A stretch of 64,000 nucleotides of DNA from Pseudocercospora fijiensis CIRAD86 (GCF_000340215.1 NW_006921533.1:1534192-1598191), one strand, 5' to 3'. Positions 11,099 through 22,365 are shown, counted from the first letter of the stretch. Made by a program: numbers and translations. Notes: generated by a model not told the origin, from the letters alone.

Positions 11099-14000
11099 AT
11101 GACTTCCATCCCGAAATTCACAAGCTTCAAGGCCAAGCCAAAATCTGCCGCGTCTGAACGCAACGATGTCGAGCGCAATGGGAATGCAGATATCTCAAGC
11201 GACAGACAGCGCTCAAATTCAGGCAGGCTGGAGGAAGTTGATGACCGCCCCGACTTGAGCTGTTCGCCTTCCGACCAGGGATCTGGTGCCAAGCGACGCC
11301 ACCGGAGTCCAAGAGCAGACAACGTGTACGGCCCAAGGAGACGCGAAGGCCGTGACTCTGACCGCAGGAAGGACGGCAGTGAGCGTCCCCATAGAAATAG
11401 ACATTCCCGCCGGGATCGGCGCGAGCATGATCGTCGCCATGACAAGAATCACACGCCAGAGGAGTGCGAGGAGTCCGACCTGTTCCTGATCGACCGTAGA
11501 GGTGACGCCAAGAATGTTGAGTACGGCAGTCTCCATCGCTATAGCATTCCACAGCACAGACGGGTAGGCTTCGGCTTTGTGGTAGGACTGCCTGTTGCCA
11601 AGATTGATCGCGAAGCCAGCACCGACAAGGAAACTGTGTTCATTGATGTGAATCGGAGCTCGGAAAAGCAGCCACGCGCCCTCACTTCCACGGCTGCTAA
11701 AGCACAAGATGCGAAGCTCCGTCTTGTCGTTCCAGCGGGAGTGAACGCCGATGGTGAGAAGGATCGTGATTTCATCTGCTTGACGGCACCTCGCAAGAGG
11801 AAACGGGATGCCGACGTGGAGGAAGGCACGGCATCCGATGCAGCACGCGATGAGGAAGACGACCTCCGCGTTCGTCAGCAGACGTCCGTCTTGTCGAAGC
11901 AGGCCAAGGCCAGCGCGACTGATCTCGGTGCCTGGCTCGCTCTTGCTGAGCATCAAGCGAAACTTGTGCGTCCCCGTGGCTCTCGCGATGGCGCTTCTTT
12001 CTCCGCGTCGGAAAGAAGAGCGCTGGCAGATCTACGCCTGTCGATTCTCAATGAGGCATCGAAGCATATTGTCACAGGCAACGCTGGTCGCGAGGCACTG
12101 CTTCTGGCCATCATGGAAGAGGGCCGTCACATTTGGGATGCCGTCAAACTTGATGCCAAGTGGCACGAGACACTGAAAGAGTGCAGCTCAAGCATCCTGC
12201 TGTGCACCAAGTATCTTGACTTTGTCCAGCACGATTCGGTCTCTTTCCGCTACGAGACGTGCAAGGCTGCCTACATCCGCTGCCTCCATCTGCTGCGTGA
12301 CTCCCAAGCTACGAGTAACGCTCAGCATCGAGAGGAGCTGGGAACTGCTGCAGTCTATATCTTCCTTCGCTTCACAACTTTCCTGAGGGATGCTGGCTTC
12401 GATGAGTTGGCAATTGCGAGCTGGCAGGCCATGTTGGAATACCACTTATTTATGCCTGCAGAACTGGTCAGAGCTACGTCGGAAGACAAAATTGCCTCTT
12501 TCGAGGAGTACTGGGACAGCGAGGTGCCTAGAATTGGCGAAGAGCATTCGTCGCTTTGGTGCGAGGCACATGAAAAACACACGTCTGCGGCTCGCGCATT
12601 GCCGACTGGCCAGACGCACATGACAGACTCCGTGACCTCTGTAAGCCATCTTGCAGACGAGGAAGCCAGATTGCTCGGCCGTCTCGTGCTCCCGGCAACC
12701 ATGGACGACGACTCGCTCACCGACCCTTTCCGACATGTCATGTTCAGCGACATTCGTGAGAGCCTTGTGGATCTGAATGTATCGAAAGCATCTCTCATCA
12801 ACGCATTCCTGACCTTTGCACGCCTACCCAACCTCCCATCACTCGGACACGACCTCGCACACTTGCGAGATCCTCATCTTGCTGCCGCTCCTGCTGCTCT
12901 TTTGCGAGCCCCAAAGTGTGCCCATAAGCTTCGCGCGCGGCTTGAAACGATCTCAAGTCTCTTCGAAGACGGCTTCGACCAATTTCAGGCTTTGGTGCAA
13001 GAAACCCATGATGAAGATCTGCCTCGATTTGTCGACCGCGTGCTGGAATCATTCGCACATTTGGTGGACGATGATGAGCTTCGCGGCGACGACGACCATG
13101 TATTGGAGTACCATCTTGCCTTTAAACGTCATCTCTTTCCGGACGGAGCTCCAAAGCATGCAAAACGTCTTCTAAAGGGCAAGCCGTCCAGCTTGCGGCT
13201 ATACAATGCCTATGCTTTGATCGAAGCTTCTCTCGGCCGTGCCGAGAAGGCTGATACGGTATGGAAGACTGCGCTGCGTATGAGCGACAATTTCGATTCG
13301 AAAGATGACATGATCCTTCTCTGGCATAGCAGGCTTGTGGCTACTGTGCGACGCAAGGATACCAAGAAAGCATTGTGCGATCTTCTGTCCACATCCAACG
13401 ACATCGCGACCGCGGAGAGTAAGGCCCAACATCTGCAGATGCGGCGGGAGCTTGAATCCGGTTTTGACCGCGCTATGCTTTCGGGTCATTTCCAGCGCGC
13501 TGCTCTATACGGTGATCTACTGGCGTGGCTCGCCTATCTTGCTGGAAACAACGGCGTTACGAAAGCCATCGCCCTCTATCGACATTACGATGTTGTCTTC
13601 ACCAAGCAAGACAATGCAGTCGTCACTCGGGAGCTCATGCACCAATTCAAGGCGAGCATGATGCACTACCACCTTGACTGTCAGAAGCAATACAGACCAT
13701 CGGCCTTGCGCCACGAATGCGAGTCGAGCCTGGAACTTTTCCCAAGCAACAGTATACTGCTAGATTTGCACCAGCGCCTTCAAACACAAGACCGTTTACG
13801 GACTACATTCGAAGACCAAAAGCACAGTAGCACGAAGCCAACAGTGATTGAGTGGTCCCACAGACTTAACTCAGAGATCCATCGGAATGAGACGTATGGG
13901 ACCACGGGCAATGTCATACGAGCAACATTCTCCAAAGCACTTCTCCACATGGACAGCAATGTGAGGCATTCACCTGCACTGTGGCTGACGTGGTTTAATT

Positions 14001-14197
14001 GGGAGCTGGGAAGACTGGAGAGCGAAAGCAAGGCAAAGCAGGTCTTTTTAGATGGCTTGCGGCATTTACCCTGGTGCAAATTCTGGATTATCTTGGGCAT
14101 GCAGCACCTGCGCGACAGCTGCAGTGATCGTGAGCTGAGGCAGTGGCATGGGGTGATGATCGAGAGAGGGCTGAGAGCAAGAATTGAGCTGGAATGA
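11099..14197 (+). CDS. NRDE2: NRDE2 family nuclear RNA-processing protein
   Basis: NRDE-2 (PF08424) family, an Mtr4/exosome-linked nuclear factor that acts in RNA surveillance, splicing quality control and, in some eukaryotes, small-RNA-guided silencing (S. pombe Nrl1 is the relative). Single exon, 1,032 residues. The N-terminus (about residues 30-130) is a charged low-complexity region rich in R, D, S and H (NRHSRRDRREHDRRHDKN). Next comes the family signature around 140-170 (DLFLIDRRGDAKNVEYGSLH, then RYSIPQHRRVG). The rest is helical HAT/TPR-like repeats, with strings such as DLGAWLALAEHQAKL, ESSLELFPSNSILL and LWLTWFNWELGR. The start ATG at 11099 gives MTSIPKFTSFK, a conserved opening. 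The stop at 14195 lies 32 bp from the convergent HeLo gene's stop, so the 3' ends are very close. Confidence 0.92.
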   Translation: MTSIPKFTSFKAKPKSAASERNDVERNGNADISSDRQRSNSGRLEEVDDRPDLSCSPSDQGSGAKRRHRSPRADNVYGPRRREGRDSDRRKDGSERPHRNRHSRRDRREHDRRHDKNHTPEECEESDLFLIDRRGDAKNVEYGSLHRYSIPQHRRVGFGFVVGLPVAKIDREASTDKETVFIDVNRSSEKQPRALTSTAAKAQDAKLRLVVPAGVNADGEKDRDFICLTAPRKRKRDADVEEGTASDAARDEEDDLRVRQQTSVLSKQAKASATDLGAWLALAEHQAKLVRPRGSRDGASFSASERRALADLRLSILNEASKHIVTGNAGREALLLAIMEEGRHIWDAVKLDAKWHETLKECSSSILLCTKYLDFVQHDSVSFRYETCKAAYIRCLHLLRDSQATSNAQHREELGTAAVYIFLRFTTFLRDAGFDELAIASWQAMLEYHLFMPAELVRATSEDKIASFEEYWDSEVPRIGEEHSSLWCEAHEKHTSAARALPTGQTHMTDSVTSVSHLADEEARLLGRLVLPATMDDDSLTDPFRHVMFSDIRESLVDLNVSKASLINAFLTFARLPNLPSLGHDLAHLRDPHLAAAPAALLRAPKCAHKLRARLETISSLFEDGFDQFQALVQETHDEDLPRFVDRVLESFAHLVDDDELRGDDDHVLEYHLAFKRHLFPDGAPKHAKRLLKGKPSSLRLYNAYALIEASLGRAEKADTVWKTALRMSDNFDSKDDMILLWHSRLVATVRRKDTKKALCDLLSTSNDIATAESKAQHLQMRRELESGFDRAMLSGHFQRAALYGDLLAWLAYLAGNNGVTKAIALYRHYDVVFTKQDNAVVTRELMHQFKASMMHYHLDCQKQYRPSALRHECESSLELFPSNSILLDLHQRLQTQDRLRTTFEDQKHSSTKPTVIEWSHRLNSEIHRNETYGTTGNVIRATFSKALLHMDSNVRHSPALWLTWFNWELGRLESESKAKQVFLDGLRHLPWCKFWIILGMQHLRDSCSDRELRQWHGVMIERGLRARIELE

Positions 14198-14229
14198 ATG
14201 CATCTATCGCGATGATCACTGGGACCACA

Positions 14230-15986
14230 TCACACAACTATACTCTGCAAAGGGTTGACCACAACACGGATAAAAGCATGTTGAAGGAGTCCAGAAATAA
14301 GAGCATCAGCCTGATCTTTGTCTTCGGAGAGTCCAAATGCCGGCATGCCTTCGATACATGCCTGGACGGCTGTGGCATACTTCCCGCCCATGGATTGCTC
14401 AACGAGGGCCATTACGCCTTGCTCTGGATCTAAAATCTTGTCCCGAGTGCTCTGGGGTCTATGGCTCCCCTTGGTCTGAGGATGTCCATCCTTCTTCGAC
14501 AGTTCGGACAAGACTTGGCTGATGGGCTTCCAGCAAGCCAGCTCGATGAGTATGATCCCGATAGAGTATATATCATATGTCTTTCGGAATCTATTGCCGC
14601 GAGAGTAGTCGGGATGAATATAGAATGCGGATTTGAGATCGGTCTCTCCTGGTCCCGTCGTCACGGTGTCCATATCAATAACTCTGGAATACTCGAATCC
14701 ACTGATGTACGCTGGACCGAAAGTCCTCACGCCTTTCCTGGGAAAGAACACGATTGCCTCCGGTCTTATGCCTTTGTGTAACCAATCAACGGTGTGAAGA
14801 TATAGCAGCCACTGCGTCAATTGCTGCGCGATAGCTACGCGCTCTCCGAGTGCTGCTGGCTTATCCTGCAGTCGAGCTGACAACGTCGTTCCAATGGACT
14901 CATCAATCGATTCGGCCGGTGGACGGTAAACGAAGCCAAATCTGTTTCGCTTTCGATCGTCGTACAGTCCCAGGAACGGTGGCACGCAGAATTCTTTTGG
15001 CTTTTCTGGGGTCTGCAGGAGTGATCCTAGACGTTGCGCGCGACTCAAGATTGTTGCATGTGGTCTGGTCTCGGTTCTACCTTCACCAAGGTAGTGCGGC
15101 TCTGTCGTATATGGTTTCCACTCGATCCATGCCGGCTGACCTTCAACTTTTGCACTTTGGCGAAGCGTTGAATCAGTGACGTCGTCGAGCACTATTGAAG
15201 CGATGACGGTCTTCGTAAGCTCTGTATCTGCGAGAGGGCCAGAAGGTGTCTTCTTCACTCGTATGGAGAAGCCTGTGACTTGCGAGATCAACATTTTGAA
15301 GGCTTTCTCCGAGCAGATCAGGTCTCCGCCAGCAACTTCTTCTTCTTCTTCCAAGCTACTTCGATTTACCAGAGTAGATCCGCCCCAAGAAGCAACGGAA
15401 CCGTTGAAGATGCTTTGCGCTGAACCCTGGGCCGCCATATGGTGTAGGGTCAACAGCTCGTTCACATTCTTGCTCATTGCCGTCATGCCTAGGAGGATCT
15501 CTTGGTTTTGTCGAATCAATTGAGCCATATAATCTGGTGAAAGTGTTTGGAGCAAGCCATCGATCAAGACGTGAACTCGGTCGACATTCCTGGTGAACTC
15601 CGATTTGTCCTTCAGGGCCCAAACCAATCGTTTGGGTTGTTTGACTATCCTTCCTGCGCCTCGCGTCCAGGCCATGATGTGGTTCAAACCCTTCTTGTGT
15701 CTTATCGTACTGCACCCGAGTCTCTTCATGCTTCAGTCCACTCTTGGATGCCCATTCGTCCAACCGAGAATACTCATAGCGGAGTCGAATCTTCAGTCCG
15801 ACACATTCTTCATCTGCATTGGAAGCAGACTCGAAATATGCGAAACCTAGACCATTAGCGACTGCCCAAGCACTGTTCGGCGGCTCACAGCTTACCTTTC
15901 ACGACGCTCTCAAATACTTGCATAGAGAGTTGAGCTCCTCCGAGAGCAAGTCCTAGAACGGTAGTCCCAACTGTGATTGGATCCAT
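14230..15986 (-). CDS. HeLo-like domain fused to pseudokinase; frame break inside
   Basis: The N-terminus (MDPITVGTTVLGLALGGAQL) matches fungal HeLo/HeLo-like prion-inhibition domains, as in HET-S, which can insert into membranes during incompatibility. Exon 1 is 15986-15896 and a 49-nt intron lies at 15847-15895. The C-terminal half has a protein-kinase fold: the catalytic loop reads WLHKGIRPEAIVFF (no HRD Asp, no loop Asn) and the DFG position reads SGFEYSR, so it is probably inactive, as in other fungal proteins of this type. Between about 15763 and 15680 the frame must change. The only phase-correct splice uses a poor donor (A|GTGGAC) and an acceptor at GCGCAG, and the HeLo middle looks about 50 residues short. 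Either an unusual intron or a frameshift or deletion is present. From there the frame is open to TGA at 14230. It is divergent from a kinase gene. Confidence 0.75.
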
Positions 15987-16624
15987 CGTAACAATGCTGT
16001 TGAGAATTGGCCCTATCTACGCGTGTTTGGTTTCCCCGTGCCCGGAGTTCGATGTGGGTGCAGAATTGCGTCGATGCCAATGTACATGGATGGCTCATGC
16101 TGGAGGTATACTTGACCTGCGGACTTCGGCCCCGACACTGCCACAATTGCTGCTGCGCTGCGCTTCTCAGCCTTTCCAGAAGGCAAATTAATTTCTGCCT
16201 TCTTCTTACGAAAGGTCGCCCTTTCGCTTAACTTCCCTGCATGCATGCGTGGTGTGGCTCAATGGCGCATGCAGGCCCCCACACCGGCCTCTCGAGCACG
16301 CCAGTAATGTTTGGAGCGCCAATGTCAGAGATGGCACCCATATATGCACAGCCGCCGAGGGTGGTCACGGCCGCACTCACGATGGAGGTGTCGGTGGGGA
16401 AGGGAAAAAAGCTTGCTGCCAGCCGTCCTCCATGTTCTCATCCAAGCTCCCGCGGCTTGGGTACTCGTCGTCCCAATAAGCTGCCCTGAGCCTACCTACC
16501 TGACCTTTGAAGCTCCAGAATTTTGTCGCATCCATTCGCATCCCATCGAGACGACCCTTTTCGTTTTGCACGCTGGACAGGCCCGGGCATCGCAGTGTTC
16601 CAACGGTCCGCTGGTGCGGTGCGA
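15987..16624. promoter_or_regulatory. Divergent promoter, HeLo-pseudokinase and kinase genes
   Basis: A 638-bp gap between two divergent starts; both products have kinase folds. Open frames here overlap on both strands and look like chance. No specific motif identified. Confidence 0.4.
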
Positions 16625-19051
16625 ATGAGCGGCCACAATGTTGACGTTAATCCTCCGCCGGCACTCCTGGTCATTCAAAAGAACATGGCCAATTCAGCGA
16701 CCAGGATACCAACGAATAGGCGAAGTACAGATCTCTCAAACACAAGACGAAACGATATACCTGGCCCAGCACATAGAAGAAGTAGCGGTTCAAGATCTTC
16801 CATCCCACACTCTCCGACGGCGCTTTCGAATACACCATTGCCTGTACGCGCTCCGACATCATCGACACAATTCTCGGATGCCCCAAATTCTTCGAGTGGT
16901 CCACGGATAGCTGTGAGATCTTCGACACTCTCACTACCACAGTATCGTGATCGTCGGCTGAGGATCTTTTGCCTCCGGGAGCACACGGATGAGGATCCTG
17001 AGTTCTTGGTCGATGTTCTGAAGCATGTTTCGAACATCTCTGGTGACAAACAGCTACCGCGAAAAGGTGGCCGATCTATCGTCTTATGCGTCCATGTTCT
17101 CAACGAGAAGGGCGAAGAAGACCGGGTCGCTGCTAAGGTCCTCGAAGTCAATAATTCTCTCACCGAGAGCCTTGCGTTAGCAGAGTGGCATATCTTACAA
17201 AAGTTTAACCATAAGCATATCATTGCCACAGCAGGCGCTTGCAAGATGATCTCTTACGATAATGATGACGAGGATGTGCCTAGAGTCAACATCGGCATAC
17301 TTCTATACCCATACGCTCCTTATACCTTGAAAGACCGAATCGAAAAGATCGCGAGAGCAGAGGGCGCCAGGCGTGTTGGCATGTCAAAATTGATGCTCAA
17401 GTGGTTTGCTTGTTTATGTCATGCCGTCGTCTATCTGCACTCCGAAGGATCGAAACACAGAGACATCAAGCCAGAGAACATCCTCGTCGACAATGTAAAC
17501 ACCGTGATCCTGGCAGACTTCGATCGCGCAGGCGCGCACTATGAGGATCCTAGGATGCTAGAGTCCCAGGGGCCGACACCTCGGACCGACCGATATGCTC
17601 CCGCATGTGTGTTCGACGAGACAAGCCCTCGTGGCCCGGAGCGTGACATTAATTGCCTAGGGTTCTGCTTTCTTGAGATGGCAACTGTCATACTGGGCGA
17701 GACGGAGACGAAGTTAGTCCAGCACTTGCATGCCAAAGCAAAAACAAAGAGTCCCGGCATTCCTCCCTATCGAGAGGCGCTGGCAGATGGAAGCGTTGAA
17801 TCATGGCTGGCACATCTTAAGAAGACTTCTCACTCACGGCCCGAACTTGTTCCGATCGACTCGTTCAAGCGAGTTACGGTCGAGGAGTTCCTGGGTCTGA
17901 TCCTTAGCATGATGAGAGCGGATTCGTCACAAAGTCATATGCTTCGACCTGCTTGGGAGATTCTCAGGCAGCTTTGTGACCCGTGCGAACATTGTGGTCC
18001 AACCCTACCGCAGCAGGTATCCTCGGAAAGCCAGCAGCAACTGGCTGCCGATCGCCCGTCGAACAAAGTCCCTCGTCGTCAGTCAAACGGGGCTTTGGCT
18101 CCCCCGTCATCTACCACTCACAGTCCACTGTCCGGGCCTTCCCGGTTCCATGCTGATGGAACCGCGATGGAAAGGAGAAGTACTGAAGATGTCTCTTCAA
18201 ACAAGGAGGTATGTTACGACACCGATAGAGACGATGCATCTCGCTGACTCCAGACAGAATCAAGCGCCTACTTCAATTTTGAGCGAAGAAACATCAGATC
18301 GGCTTCCTAGTAAAAGTGAAGAGTCAGATGACGAGGTCACTTCCACACCAAAATTGACCGTAACCAGGACTGTGACTGGCAATGGAACCATCACAGTGCC
18401 TCTACAGTATCATCGTAACGTCGTCGATGACACCGATGCTTCCGAGAGGCCGTTGAAACGACGTTGCCCTGCGGAAACACTGGACAGGAATCGAGTTCCA
18501 TCGCAACTGGACAAGATAAATGAGGTTTCAGTCGGCCCGCGTGCGAAAGCATCAACGTCTGACTCGGAAATGCTCCGTACAAGTCCAGCTCCACAGAATT
18601 CACATCCACCAAGCGTCGACAGCCAAGAAAACCCGGTGACTGACGACCGGGCGCTCACTCCATCGGGCCGCAAGAGATCCTTTCGAAACTTTGTGGATCA
18701 AATCAATGGTTCTCTCGTATGCTTATGGGGCTGCGATCCTCGCAAGAGAGCAGCATTGAAATTGAAGTCTCGAGTCAAGCAACGTAAGTTTTCATCTCTC
18801 TCTCTCTCTCTCTCCAAGCATTCGAACTGACCCCCCCACTGATACACATCACAGCCTCTGTTTTGACCGGAAATCTTTATCACATCGACTCCCGAAGCGG
18901 TAGCAGACTCAAGGTCGAAGAACTCGGCCTTGTCGTGACCGTCAGGGAGATCTTACCTTTGCATGCCAATATTCTGCGAAAATGCGGGGTTTTGAAAGCG
19001 ATTTTCGTGCATCAACCGTCACTGGAGACGACAGTACAATATGTCAGATGA
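16625..19051 (+). CDS. Serine/threonine protein kinase with disordered tails
   Basis: A predicted kinase of about 768 residues with exons 16625-18208, 18258-18783 and 18855-19051. Introns are 18209-18257 (GTATGT..GACAG) and 18784-18854 (GTAAGT..CACAG, with a CT microsatellite inside). Residues 1-100 are Ser/Pro/Arg-rich. Kinase landmarks are visible: VAAK with Lys171, helix-C Glu187, HRDIKPEN at 278-285 and ADFDRAG, where Asp298 sits in DFD rather than DFG. It is therefore likely active, unlike its divergent neighbour. There is no clear glycine-rich loop. The long acidic and Ser-rich tail (about 420-700) ends in a small folded-looking segment (NLYHIDSRSGSRLKVEELGL). I chose the first in-frame ATG; the ATG at 16685 is a possible alternative. 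It is close to fungal HeLo-associated kinases in context, but substrate and pathway are unknown. Confidence 0.8.
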
Positions 19052-19165
19052 ATCCAGCGCATCATGATTTGTGCACGTGGTGGCGAAGAATGGATTTGTA
19101 ATGTTTATATGTAAGATAGCTATGAAGCCGACTCGGAACATCAATCACCTCAAGCTTCCGCGGCA

Positions 19166-20872
19166 TCAGTAAGTCCTCTGCGTCGATCCGACCATCATTG
19201 CATCAATACCGCTCCATTTCATTTGCTCTGCGAACTCTCTCGTATCTTGGGCCGTCTCGAGGGGGAACAGAGGTTCTACGCTAGCGCTCAAGCCCGCGTA
19301 GGTTTCCCATCTCGAAGTCCGACATCTCTCATGACGAATATCCACCAGCAATATAGCCCATTTCCGGAGAGTCGACCGGATGGGCATGCCTTCCTGGCAC
19401 AACGACTCGGCTTGTTCTTCGATCGACCTCAAAGATTTGCCACTCGTCGCGCAAGGTATGCGATCGTAATCGAAGGAGTCGATGCGCTGCCATTCGCGAA
19501 GCATTCTGTCGTCCTCTTCCGAGAAGGATCGCGCGGTGCGTCCGCCAATGCTGAGAAGGGCTTTCACCGTCGAGCCGTCTTGACGATGCCGGGTATTGAT
19601 CTCGCGATATACATCCTCGGCAGGATTGGATCTGTACAGGCCGCCGTCTCTGAAGGAGCCATGTTTCACGCTATCGAGCTCGACTTTCTTGAACAGCTTC
19701 GGTGCTGCTGATGTCGCTCGACATGCGTCGATCACAAGTATGTTATCGGTGTCGATATATTGGCTAACTGCTTGCCGCCGTTGCCTCTCAACCGCGGAAG
19801 GCTCAAAGGAAGTGATGGACCAGGATTGCATGATGCCCTTTCTGGGCTTGTATGCCACATATACTATTGATTGACACTTCCCCTCGTCAGCTCTCATTCG
19901 ATGGGCGTCAGGCGCATCTAAAGCTCGCCTCAGTGAATCCATCATTGCCAATGAGTTTTGCGACTTGGGAGACTTGGTGGGAATCTGTGGCATTGATCTG
20001 AATACACGAGATAGGCCGGGAGAGATTTCGCTCCAAATTTCCGTGTTGACATCGATGGTGTCATGGATGCTGTATCGCATTGTACCAAGCATGACAGCTG
20101 CGATTCCTCCGGTGCCACTGCCGCAAATGTAGTCGAAATAGTGACATGGTCGAAAATGGTCGTAAGAAGGCCGTCCTTTTCTTGATCGCGATGTATCCTC
20201 GTCGGCGACTTGATACCGCGGTGAACTGTAGCTATCACTGATCCATGGATCGCGAAGTATCTCTTGGTCCTCAATCTCCTCCAGGAGGACCCGCAAAACT
20301 ATGAGAATCGCAAATCCACGCAGGTCGGAGCCGTCTAAGCTGAGCACTATTTGGCCTTGCCAAGGGTCATCTCTAATTGGAGGAGATGTCGGCCTTGCAC
20401 TCGGATTGTCATTGTTAGACCAAGTACTCCTCTTCGGAATTGAGCCTGCATTCAGGCCCTGTGGTCGTGGAGCAGGGCCAGATCGAGCGGCCGTTTCGTA
20501 GAATGCTTGGAATGTGCAGACGAAGGCCTTTAGCTTCTTCGTCCCCTCTCTGAAAGTCATATCTTCCTCTAGTCTCCTCGGAATGCGTTTCCTCATCCCA
20601 TGGTTCCTTCCGAAGTGCTCGTGGGCCGTTTTTCTGAGCCTTTTCACAACCATGCTACAACTTTGTACGGTCTCTCGAAGTCGTGACTCGCCAATGCATT
20701 GTATTGCTTGCGCGTAATTGATCCGTTCGAATTTTTCCAGCACCGCTTGAAGACTCCAGAGGTCTTTCGCAACGTCTGTAGTGTCTCCATTCTGATCTTT
20801 CCATAATGAATGCGTAGTCACGACGATTGCGATGAGGCTCGACAGCCCGGGGTTTTCGATGCCCGCTGACAT
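19166..20872 (-). CDS. Patatin-like protein with altered nucleophile motif
   Basis: A 568-residue single-exon protein. Residues 1-150 are helical (SSLIAIVVTTHSLWKD onward) and resemble the N-terminal signalling domains placed before effector domains in fungal STAND-like proteins. From about 174 lies a patatin/PNPLA domain, in active members a Ser-Asp lipid acyl hydrolase. The oxyanion-loop position reads DGSDLRG (180-186) instead of DGGGxRG. The nucleophile elbow reads GSGTGG (251-256), so the position normally Ser in G-x-S-x-G is Gly. The dyad Asp motif DGG (409-411) is kept. Either Ser252 takes over or the protein is a non-catalytic relative; similar variants are known to me in fungal patatin-like proteins. 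It is convergent with the kinase gene, 114 bp between stops, which supports a three-gene signalling neighbourhood. Confidence 0.82.
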   Translation of the reverse strand: MSAGIENPGLSSLIAIVVTTHSLWKDQNGDTTDVAKDLWSLQAVLEKFERINYAQAIQCIGESRLRETVQSCSMVVKRLRKTAHEHFGRNHGMRKRIPRRLEEDMTFREGTKKLKAFVCTFQAFYETAARSGPAPRPQGLNAGSIPKRSTWSNNDNPSARPTSPPIRDDPWQGQIVLSLDGSDLRGFAILIVLRVLLEEIEDQEILRDPWISDSYSSPRYQVADEDTSRSRKGRPSYDHFRPCHYFDYICGSGTGGIAAVMLGTMRYSIHDTIDVNTEIWSEISPGLSRVFRSMPQIPTKSPKSQNSLAMMDSLRRALDAPDAHRMRADEGKCQSIVYVAYKPRKGIMQSWSITSFEPSAVERQRRQAVSQYIDTDNILVIDACRATSAAPKLFKKVELDSVKHGSFRDGGLYRSNPAEDVYREINTRHRQDGSTVKALLSIGGRTARSFSEEDDRMLREWQRIDSFDYDRIPCATSGKSLRSIEEQAESLCQEGMPIRSTLRKWAILLVDIRHERCRTSRWETYAGLSASVEPLFPLETAQDTREFAEQMKWSGIDAMMVGSTQRTY

Positions 20873-21870
20873 TGACGTGGACGGCTACGAGGAATGTTCA
20901 GACGACGATTGCAATGGATCCACGTAAGAAAGGGTGGTAAGGAGCAGAAGAAGCGCCGAAACAGTGGACTAGGAAGACGACCCGAAAGGCTGCAGATTGC
21001 TGTGCCGCCGGGGCGCTCGTGAGCATCACACAGCCTCCTGAGTGGGTGTCCTCATCGACGCAAGCATCCTCACTGGAGCTCTCCTCAGAGCTCTCTTGCG
21101 GCTTTTCGAAGCAAGTCCTGAGTTGATGACGGCTTATCGAGCTTCCAGCTGCGGACAGTGGCTGGGGGTAGCATTGTAAAACACTTAGTGACAGGTCCAG
21201 ACACAGGTCACTGCAGACGAAGGTGGTCAAGCAAGAAAGTGATCTCGCTCGATGCCTTGGAGGCTGATGGATGCCAAGCGAGAGGCCGCTTCGTGGGTAT
21301 GGGTATGGGTATGCACAAGATGCACAAGATTGTGGCTTGCATGAAGCCGCCAATCCCATGGCAGTGTGAGGCACACATGCATTTGATGCAGTCACCCCGC
21401 TGCATCCTGCTGACCAGAGATGTGGTGACAGTAACCCTGGCGGCCTGTATGGTCGGTCAGTCGACCAGAATGCCATGCATATTCCTCCCTTCCGTTCTGG
21501 CCCCCAATCTTGCTCGGCTGTGTGCTGATGGCGCACCTATCGATTTCAGGTATCATGTTCTACAACGGGCATAGCAGCCAGCCTTGTATCATGAGTCGTT
21601 TCGCAGGCAGGCCTCGTCAGCCGATGACTGCCAACAACAAGGCTGTCCGTTGCAAATCTCAGACCAGCACTCATCAGAGCCTGATCCACTCGCATGCATT
21701 CGAAATAGCGGCTTCGTATGGTAACACGTTCTGTTATCCTGGCAAGTCGTTACGTTAGCAACGACGATGCACCGCTGCTGGCCTGGTTTTGTTGTTTTGG
21801 GACAAATTTGGGCTGCTCCTTAAGTAGCCTTTCGGAGGGCATGTCTCAAAGTTGCCGCATTTGCCGTTAG
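20873..21870. other. Intergenic, promoter of patatin-like gene
   Basis: Normal composition. Overlapping open frames of about 140-210 codons exist on both strands, but they are cysteine- and serine-rich with no recognised domain, so I do not call a gene. A short GGGTAT repeat lies at about 21294-21312. The stretch ends at the RIP-mutated block. Confidence 0.5.
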
Positions 21871-22365
21871 CGAGCTAGTAGGTAGGAAGACACGTCACTT
21901 TAAGGAATTTTTTAGTCGGATAGGCACGAGTCGGTTTTGTTCTTTAGTAGAGTTATAGAATTTACTCTTTATTTGTCCTTAGGTCTAAAAATCCTAGAAA
22001 TAAATCTAGCTCGTAGCGCTATCTTCTCTCTAGAATATAGTAAGCACTCTTTTATAATCTAGTCGATATATATTAGATATATATTCTTATGCCTCTATTA
22101 GACTTACTAGTATATTAAACTATTTCGAAAGTTTTAAGCTATTTCCTTAAGAGATTCTTAAGATATCGTCGTCGTCGCGATTTACGATTCTCGAGCGATT
22201 TCTATCTAAGATACTAAAATTTCTTAGTAAAGAACTTCGAGATAACGACGATAATATCTCGAGAAACTCTAAAGGAAATAGTCTTAAACTTTATAGGATT
22301 GTTTATTTATATATCTTCTCTATATATATAAAGTATTAGGCTTATATCTATAAGAATACGAAAGC
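21871..22365. repeat. RIP-mutated sequence left of the LTR element
   Basis: CA/TG-poor, TA-rich sequence outside the left LTR. The last five bases (22361-22365, AAAGC) are the target-site duplication, so this DNA existed before the element inserted. It is probably part of an older repeat interrupted by the insertion, since the right flank at 29109 has the same composition. Confidence 0.6.

Noticed and set aside
20898..21536. Minus-strand 212-residue frame between the patatin-like gene and the RIP block
   Set aside because: Cys/Ser/Pro-rich without any domain, overlapping a plus frame of similar quality; probably chance.
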